Shown here: in pieces, positions 15,200-19,409 of the stretch
How the letters are laid out: the number at the start of each line of letters is the position of its first letter
Position numbering within the stretch: the first letter of the stretch is position 1
Source: Bacilli bacterium
GTDB taxonomy: Bacteria; Bacillota_I; Bacilli_A; RFN20; CAG-288
Reading direction: 5' to 3'
NCBI GenBank assembly: GCA_022774485.1
Contig: JALFLX010000074.1
Coordinates: 1-19,409, forward strand
DNA: 19,409 nt
Notes under the pieces: model-generated
Databases searched by the model: none
Told to the model about the DNA's origin: nothing
Seen by the model: only the letters and a program-made list of their open reading frames with translations
Program-made: the position numbers and the translations under genes

Positions 15200-15831
15200 G
15201 CGAGAAAGAAAAGAAAGAAAAAGTTCCTGAAGAAAAGGTTGAAAACAAACCTGAGAAAGGAACAGATGAAGTAGAAAAACTTAAAAAAGAGTGTGAAGAA
15301 TGGAAAAAGAAATTCCAAACTGCTGAAGAGAACTTCGAAAAAGCAGACAAAGAGAAAGAAGAGTGGAAGAACCGCTATTATGAAACCTATGCGGATATCT
15401 CTAACCTCAGAAAACAGGTTCAGAGAGAAAATGATGACTTCAAGAAATACGCTTCTCAATCTCTTGTCGAAGAATTGATCCCCACTTTGGATAGCTTCGA
15501 CATGGCTGTCAAGAACAAACCTACTGATCCCGCTCTTTCAAACTACTTCGAGGGCTTCAATATGATTCACAAGAAGCTCTTGTACACCTTAAAACAGCTC
15601 TCTGTTGTCATCATCGATCCGGAGATCGGAAGCGAATACAACCCGCATGAGATGCAAGCGTATTCCACCATCGATGGCGAAGAAGATAACAAAGTTGCAG
15701 AGGTCTTCACCAAAGGATATCGGCTCCACGATCATCTTCTCAGACCAGCCGGTGTCATTGTGACTCAGAAGAAACAGGAAGAGAAGAAAGAAGAAAAAGC
15801 CTCTAACGATTCTAAAGAAGAATCGAAATAA
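15196..15831 (+). CDS. grpE: Nucleotide exchange factor GrpE
   Basis: A 211-residue cochaperone that releases ADP from DnaK. Residues 1-30 are Lys/Glu-rich and probably disordered, the long dimeric coiled coil covers about 25-95, and the C-terminal beta-wing has 'EIGSEYNPHEMQAY' followed by 'KVAEVFTKGYRLHDHLLRPA', the region that inserts into DnaK. A Lys/Glu-rich tail follows (about 190-211). The ATG overlaps the hrcA stop (ATGA), with GGAAGGAGG inside the end of hrcA 6 nt upstream, which shows translational coupling. dnaK follows after 27 nt. Confidence 0.96.
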   Translation: MSEKEKKEKVPEEKVENKPEKGTDEVEKLKKECEEWKKKFQTAEENFEKADKEKEEWKNRYYETYADISNLRKQVQRENDDFKKYASQSLVEELIPTLDSFDMAVKNKPTDPALSNYFEGFNMIHKKLLYTLKQLSVVIIDPEIGSEYNPHEMQAYSTIDGEEDNKVAEVFTKGYRLHDHLLRPAGVIVTQKKQEEKKEEKASNDSKEESK

Positions 15832-15858
15832 TAACATTCTGAAAGGAGAATTACATTT

Positions 15859-17709
15859 ATGGCAAAAGAAGTAATCTTAGGTATCGATTTAGGTACTACA
15901 AACTCTGTCGTCTCTTACATGCAGGATGACCGCACTGTCAAAGTCATCCCCTCTCCGGAAGGCTCTAACACCTGTCCGTCTGTCGTCTCATTTAAAGCAG
16001 ATGGTGATGAGATTGTCGGCAACGCTGCAAAGCGTATGCTCCTCACTAACCCTGATACTGTTCACTCCATCAAGAGAAAGATGGGTACTAGAAACATGAC
16101 CCATATCTCTTGCATCAACAAGGATTTTACTCCGGAGGAAATCTCTGCCAAGATCTTATCTTATATGAAAGGATATGCGGAGAAGTATCTCGGCTTCCCG
16201 GTCAAGAAAGCAGTTATCACTTGCCCTGCTTATTTCAATGATGATCAGAGACAGGCGACAAAGAACGCCGGCACCATCGCTGGCTTAGATGTTGTCCGTG
16301 TCATCTCTGAGCCGACTGCCGCTGCTTTGGCTTACGGTATGGATTCCAAGAAGTCTGGAAAGATCTTAGTCTTCGATTTGGGCGGCGGTACCTTAGATGT
16401 CTCCATCTTGGATATCGGCGATGGAACCTTTGAAGTTCTGTCCACTTCTGGTGACACCAACTTAGGTGGCGATGATTGGGATAACCACATCATCGATTGG
16501 CTTGTCTCTCAGATTTCCACTCAGTGCGGAATCTACATCGATAAGAACAACCCGAAAGATCGTCCGACTCTCCAGAGACTTCGCGATGAAGCAGAGAAGG
16601 CCAAAATCAACCTCTCCTCTCAGCTTGAGACCTTTATCTCCTTACCTTACATCGGCTTCAAAGATGGCGCTCCTGTCAACTTTGAGACCACTCTCACCAG
16701 AGCCAAATTCCAGGATTTGACTGCGGATTTGATCGATCGTTGCCGCACTCCGTTTGAAAAAGCCTTAGCGGATGCGAAACTCTCTGTCTCTGATATCGAT
16801 GATATTATCTTAGTCGGCGGTTCTACCAGAATGCCGGCGGTTGTCGACCTTGTTACCCGTTTGAATAACGGCAAGAAACCGAACCAGTCTGTCAACCCGG
16901 ATGAAGCTGTCTCTGTCGGCGCTGCCATCCAAGGCGGTGTTATCCGTGGCGACGTCAAAGATGTCGTTCTCCTCGATGTCACTCCGTTAACCTTAGGTAT
17001 TGAGACCTTAGGTGGTGTTATGACTCCTCTCATCCCTAGAAACACTACCATTCCGACCACTCGTCAGCAGATCTTCTCCACTGCCGAAGACAATCAGCCC
17101 GGTGTTGAAATTCAAGTCTTCCAGGGTGAGAGACAGATGGCTCAGGACAACAAATTCTTAGGTAGATTCAAACTCGAAGGTATCCGTCCTGCCAGACGTG
17201 GTGAGCCGAGAATTCAGGTCACTTTCTCTATCGATGTCAACGGTATTGTCTCTGTTTCTGCGAAGGACTTAGATACCAATGCAGAGCAGCATATCACCAT
17301 TTCCAACTCTTCTGGTTTAAGCAAAGACGAGATTGACAAGATGGTCAAGGAAGCCGAAGCCCATAAGGCCGAAGATGACAAGAAGAAAAAGGATGTTGAG
17401 ACAAGAAATGAAGCGCAGTCTCTCATCGATCAGATCGACCGTACTCTCAACGACAAGGATCACCCTGTCGATGAGAAGACCAAAGCGGAAGCGACTAAGA
17501 TCAGAGATGAGATCAAAGCTGATCTCGACCGCAACGATTTAGAGGCAGTCCGTCAGAAGATTGCTCAGCTCCAGCAAGCTGCTCAGCAGATGTATCAGGC
17601 TCAGGCTCAGGATCAAGCTCAAGGCTCCAGCCAGAATGCAGGCGGAACTCAACCGAAGGATGAGAATGATCCTCATGTTGTCGACGCCACATTCGAAGAG
17701 AAGAAGTAA
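15859..17709 (+). CDS. dnaK: Molecular chaperone DnaK (Hsp70)
   Basis: A 616-residue Hsp70 of normal length for Gram-positive bacteria. The ATPase domain shows phosphate loop 1 'GIDLGTTNS' (8-16), 'VISEPTAAALAYG' (148-160), phosphate loop 2 'VFDLGGGTLDVS' (171-182) and the adenosine motif 'ILVGGSTRMPAV' (317-328). The linker 'DVVLLDVTPLTLGIETLGG' (368-386) leads into the substrate-binding domain. The C-terminal tail is Gln/Ala-rich and ends 'HVVDATFEEKK', like the canonical DVVDAEFEE. It acts with GrpE and DnaJ in the cytoplasm to fold and rescue proteins. ATG 15859 follows AAGGAG at 10 nt. A hairpin separates it from dnaJ. Confidence 0.98.
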   Translation: MAKEVILGIDLGTTNSVVSYMQDDRTVKVIPSPEGSNTCPSVVSFKADGDEIVGNAAKRMLLTNPDTVHSIKRKMGTRNMTHISCINKDFTPEEISAKILSYMKGYAEKYLGFPVKKAVITCPAYFNDDQRQATKNAGTIAGLDVVRVISEPTAAALAYGMDSKKSGKILVFDLGGGTLDVSILDIGDGTFEVLSTSGDTNLGGDDWDNHIIDWLVSQISTQCGIYIDKNNPKDRPTLQRLRDEAEKAKINLSSQLETFISLPYIGFKDGAPVNFETTLTRAKFQDLTADLIDRCRTPFEKALADAKLSVSDIDDIILVGGSTRMPAVVDLVTRLNNGKKPNQSVNPDEAVSVGAAIQGGVIRGDVKDVVLLDVTPLTLGIETLGGVMTPLIPRNTTIPTTRQQIFSTAEDNQPGVEIQVFQGERQMAQDNKFLGRFKLEGIRPARRGEPRIQVTFSIDVNGIVSVSAKDLDTNAEQHITISNSSGLSKDEIDKMVKEAEAHKAEDDKKKKDVETRNEAQSLIDQIDRTLNDKDHPVDEKTKAEATKIRDEIKADLDRNDLEAVRQKIAQLQQAAQQMYQAQAQDQAQGSSQNAGGTQPKDENDPHVVDATFEEKK

Positions 17710-17721
17710 ATTGAATTTTAT

Positions 17722-17749
17722 AGAAGCTCGGACTAATTTCCGGGCTTCT
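17722..17749 (+). other. Intercistronic hairpin between dnaK and dnaJ
   Basis: AGAAGCTCGGA (17722-17732) pairs with TCCGGGCTTCT (17739-17749) over 11 bp with a single G-U pair and a 6-nt loop. Only TTC follows before AAAGAAGGAGG, so it lacks a proper U-tract. It is probably an mRNA processing or stability element, or a weak attenuator that lowers dnaJ relative to dnaK. Confidence 0.7.
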
Positions 17750-17772
17750 TTCAAAGAAGGAGGCACTTCCAT

Positions 17773-18912
17773 ATGGCGGAGAAACGTGATTACTATGAAG
17801 TGTTAGGTGTCGATAAGAACGCGACCCAAGATCAAATTAAAAGCGCCTATCGTAAACTCGCAAAGCAGTACCATCCCGATTTAAATAAATCCCCGGATGC
17901 TCCGGAGAAGTTCAAAGAAGTTCAGGAAGCATACGAAATTCTCGGTGATGAACAGAAACGTAAGACCTACGATCAGTTCGGTCATGCCGCTTTTGATAAC
18001 AACGGAGCAAACGGCTTCCAGAACGGAGGATTCAATGGTTTTAACCAGGGCGCATTTGGAGATTTTGATGATCTTGGGGATATCTTCTCCCAGTTCTTCG
18101 GCGGAGGTTCTCGCCAGAGAAATCCGAACATGCCTCGCAATGGTCAGGACCGCCTTGTCACTGTAAAGCTTTCCTTTGATCAAGCAGTCAAAGGAACGAG
18201 AATCGAAATTCCGGTCAATTATATCGATGTTTGTCCGGATTGTCACGGATCTGGAGCAAAGTCTCCGGATGACATCAAGACATGTCCGACCTGTCATGGC
18301 GCTGGACGTGTCAGACAAAGAAGACAGACAATCTTCGGTATGATGGAATCGGAAGAAGCGTGTCCGACTTGCGGCGGCTCTGGAAAGAGCATTTCTCGCA
18401 AATGTGACACTTGCCACGGACAGGGAAGAATTCAGAAGAAGGAGACGATTGCAGTCAACATTCCGCATGGTGTTGATACCGGTGACAGAATGAAAGTCGC
18501 CGGCAAGGGTGAACCTGGTATCAACGGCGGACAAAACGGCGATTTGATCATCCAATTTGATGTCGCACCTTCTCAAACCTTTGTGAGAAAAGGGGCGGAT
18601 GTCTATCTCAATGTCCCGATTTCTGTCTCTGACGCTTTGCTCGGTGCAACTGTTGGTATCAAGACTATCGATGGCGAAGCAGATCTTGTTATTCCCCCTT
18701 GCACAGAGCCTGGTACGGTCATGAAGATGAACGGAAAAGGTATTACACTTCCAAACGGAAAAGTCGGAAATCAATACGTTACGATCAATGTCAAATTCCC
18801 GAAAACATTAAATCAGGAGCAAAAAGATCTCATCGCGAAATTCGATGAGATTGAAACCAAGAAAGACAATGGTGTCTTCTCTTGGTTGAAGAGAAAATTC
18901 CGCAGCAAATAG
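17773..18912 (+). CDS. dnaJ: Chaperone protein DnaJ (Hsp40, type I)
   Basis: A 379-residue protein with all class I parts: J-domain (1-70) with HPD at 34-36, which triggers DnaK ATP hydrolysis; a Gly/Phe/Asn-rich linker (about 75-115) with repeats such as 'GFQNGGFNGF'; a zinc-binding region with four CxxCxGxG motifs (154-161, 171-178, 197-204, 211-218); and the C-terminal substrate-binding domains, ending in a basic 'WLKRKFRSK'. The third motif reads CPTCGGSG. ATG 17773 follows AAGGAGG at 9 nt. It is the last gene of the operon, followed by a terminator. Confidence 0.98.
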   Translation: MAEKRDYYEVLGVDKNATQDQIKSAYRKLAKQYHPDLNKSPDAPEKFKEVQEAYEILGDEQKRKTYDQFGHAAFDNNGANGFQNGGFNGFNQGAFGDFDDLGDIFSQFFGGGSRQRNPNMPRNGQDRLVTVKLSFDQAVKGTRIEIPVNYIDVCPDCHGSGAKSPDDIKTCPTCHGAGRVRQRRQTIFGMMESEEACPTCGGSGKSISRKCDTCHGQGRIQKKETIAVNIPHGVDTGDRMKVAGKGEPGINGGQNGDLIIQFDVAPSQTFVRKGADVYLNVPISVSDALLGATVGIKTIDGEADLVIPPCTEPGTVMKMNGKGITLPNGKVGNQYVTINVKFPKTLNQEQKDLIAKFDEIETKKDNGVFSWLKRKFRSK

Positions 18913-18913
18913 A

Positions 18914-18948
18914 CACGAAAACCGCTTCTTTGAGGCGGTTTTTTCGTG
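18914..18948 (+). terminator. Rho-independent terminator of the hrcA-grpE-dnaK-dnaJ operon
   Basis: AAAACCGC (18918-18925) pairs with GCGGTTTT (18935-18942), followed by a T-run and CGTG that can pair back to CACG at 18914-18917. It starts a few nt after the dnaJ stop. Confidence 0.9.
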
Positions 18949-19240
18949 GTCTTTACTCATAGAAATTAATTTTTCGTCAAAACATCGGTAAAACGCGTGT
19001 CTTGAATCAAAAAAGCGTTGGAAATGTACTGAACCCTTCCTATGGCTTCGGAGCGGCCGATGAATGAAGTGACATGCCACTTCATTCATCCTTGACCTTC
19101 TCCTTAATCCAACAAGAGGGGTTCACTTCAAAATATAAAGGGCAAGACTTTTTTCCTTTTCATGAAAGACTGCACGTGCTTTCAAACGAAATATCTGCGT
19201 ATGATGACTTGTCAAAAGTAAGATGAAAGTGGCGCATTGC
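18949..19240. other. Non-coding spacer between the chaperone operon and the terminal ATPase gene
   Basis: No gene is supported on either strand. It holds the 13-bp inverted repeat at 19059-19090, a small palindrome TTTCATGAAA (19158-19167) and GCACGTGC (19172-19179). A loose relative of the promoter repeats lies at 18977-18991 (11 of 15 matches to TTGAAATATCGGTAC) and is possibly chance. Confidence 0.55.
19059..19090. repeat. Perfect 13-bp inverted repeat
   Basis: GATGAATGAAGTG (19059-19071) and CACTTCATTCATC (19078-19090) are exact reverse complements around a 6-nt loop ACATGC. No T-run follows on the plus strand and no A-run precedes it, so it is not a normal intrinsic terminator. Its role is unknown. 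Confidence 0.85.
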
Positions 19241-19322
19241 TTGAAATATCGGTACTTTTTTACATTTAAGTAGCTTGAAATATCGGTACTTTTTGTGTAT
19301 ATTTAGGTTGAAATATCGGTAC
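19241..19322 (+). repeat. Three direct repeats of TTGAAATATCGGTAC in the ATPase promoter region
   Basis: Exact copies lie at 19241-19255, 19275-19289 and 19308-19322, with start-to-start spacing of 34 and 33 bp. The first two extend to GCTTGAAATATCGGTACTTT. The TTGAAA of copy 2 also serves as a -35 box for a -10 at 19298, and copy 3 covers the predicted start. This arrangement suggests operators for a protein that controls the downstream gene. Confidence 0.9.
19275..19303 (+). promoter_or_regulatory. Promoter of the terminal ATPase gene
   Basis: TTGAAA (19275-19280), a 17-bp spacer and TATATT (19298-19303). Predicted start is near 19310, within the third repeat, about 32 nt before the ATG. 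Confidence 0.6.
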
Positions 19323-19341
19323 ATTGAGATGGAGGCAAGCC

Positions 19342-19409
19342 ATGATATTCAAAAGAAAAGCATATGAGGAACTGAAGAAGTGGAAGGAAAAGTACGGAAA
19401 AAACTATGC
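19342..19409 (+). CDS. Probable AAA-family ATPase with DUF4143 (5' end only)
   Basis: Only the first 22 codons plus a partial one are present; the frame is open to the window edge. The N-terminus 'MIFKRKAYEELKKWKEKYG' closely resembles the start of the large family of roughly 400-residue AAA ATPases with a C-terminal DUF4143, in which a Walker A motif (often GARRVGKS) comes a few residues later. No Walker motif is visible here, so the call rests on recognition of that opening. GGAGG (19331-19335) lies 6 nt before the ATG. Members are common, often multicopy, in gut Bacillota and Bacteroidota, and their function is poorly known. The three-repeat promoter array suggests tight regulation. Confidence 0.55.
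   Translation, partial: MIFKRKAYEELKKWKEKYGKNY

Noticed and set aside
15040..15459. Phe/Leu-rich minus-strand frame antisense to the hrcA-grpE junction
   Set aside because: The apparent membrane protein is the reverse reading of Lys/Glu-rich codons in hrcA and grpE.
17881..18774. Long open frame (297 codons) on the minus strand, antisense to dnaJ
   Set aside because: It lies wholly inside dnaJ, has no ribosome binding site or recognisable domain, and its composition mirrors the codon pattern of dnaJ.
18808..19089. Minus-strand open frame of 93 codons overlapping the dnaJ 3' end
   Set aside because: It runs through the dnaJ terminator and the inverted repeat and is antisense to the conserved end of dnaJ. 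It shows no domain or start signal.
19241..19322. Possible CRISPR array
   Set aside because: There are only three 15-bp repeats, the spacers are 18-19 bp, one spacer contains a -10 box, and no cas genes are present. Promoter-associated operators fit better.
1..19409. tRNA or rRNA genes, and Mycoplasma-type code (TGA as Trp)
   Set aside because: No tRNA-like cloverleaf ends or rRNA stretches were recognised in the gaps. Conserved Trp codons are TGG, and five or more genes end in TGA at family-consistent lengths.

Overview
The window looks like chromosomal DNA of a low-GC Gram-positive bacterium (Bacillota, class Bacilli). The evidence is strong AGGAGG-type ribosome binding sites, sigma-A-like promoters, a CIRCE-controlled hrcA-grpE-dnaK-dnaJ operon, cre-like operators, PepV, type III pantothenate kinase and ComEA/ComEC. 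Tryptophan is read from TGG, and several genes end in TGA, so the genetic code is the standard bacterial one and not the Mycoplasma code. A cytosolic GH2 beta-galactosidase and a eukaryote-type Ser/His signal peptidase would fit an uncultured gut lineage near Erysipelotrichia/RF39, but that placement is inference.

Layout: 1-869 is the 3' end of an FtsX/MacB-type ABC transporter permease. 980-1180 is a cold-shock protein gene with its own promoter and terminator. 1330-2967 (minus) is a two-part P-loop nucleoside-kinase-like protein whose leader holds a long palindrome with a cre-like core. Divergent from it, 3191-6444 carries lacZ and a small XRE-family regulator 8 nt behind it. 6524-12499 is a co-directional housekeeping run: greA, comEA-comEC (4-nt overlap), then coaX-pepV-trmB (4-nt overlap, then 1 nt gap), ending in a terminator that probably works in both directions. 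12581-13606 (minus) is a membrane signal peptidase of the SipW/Sec11 type. An AT-rich gap of about 450 bp follows, then 14060-18912 hrcA-grpE-dnaK-dnaJ, driven by a promoter flanked by two CIRCE elements and closed by a terminator. The last 0.43 kb is non-coding and contains a perfect 13-bp inverted repeat and three direct repeats (TTGAAATATCGGTAC, spaced 34 and 33 bp). These lead into the first codons of what looks like an AAA-family ATPase (DUF4143 type) that runs off the window.

How the parts work together: HrcA is the repressor that binds CIRCE and controls its own chaperone operon (GrpE, DnaK, DnaJ). ComEA binds incoming DNA and ComEC is its membrane channel. CoaX makes phosphopantothenate for CoA, PepV trims dipeptides and TrmB modifies tRNA; these three share a transcript rather than a pathway. 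LacZ points to lactose or galactoside use.

Most of the window is ordinary core genome. The features most worth a second look are the three-repeat promoter array before the terminal ATPase, the doubled CIRCE, the palindromic cre-like operator shared with the cspA upstream region, the basic C-terminal tail on HrcA, and the signal peptidase with an extra N-terminal membrane segment.
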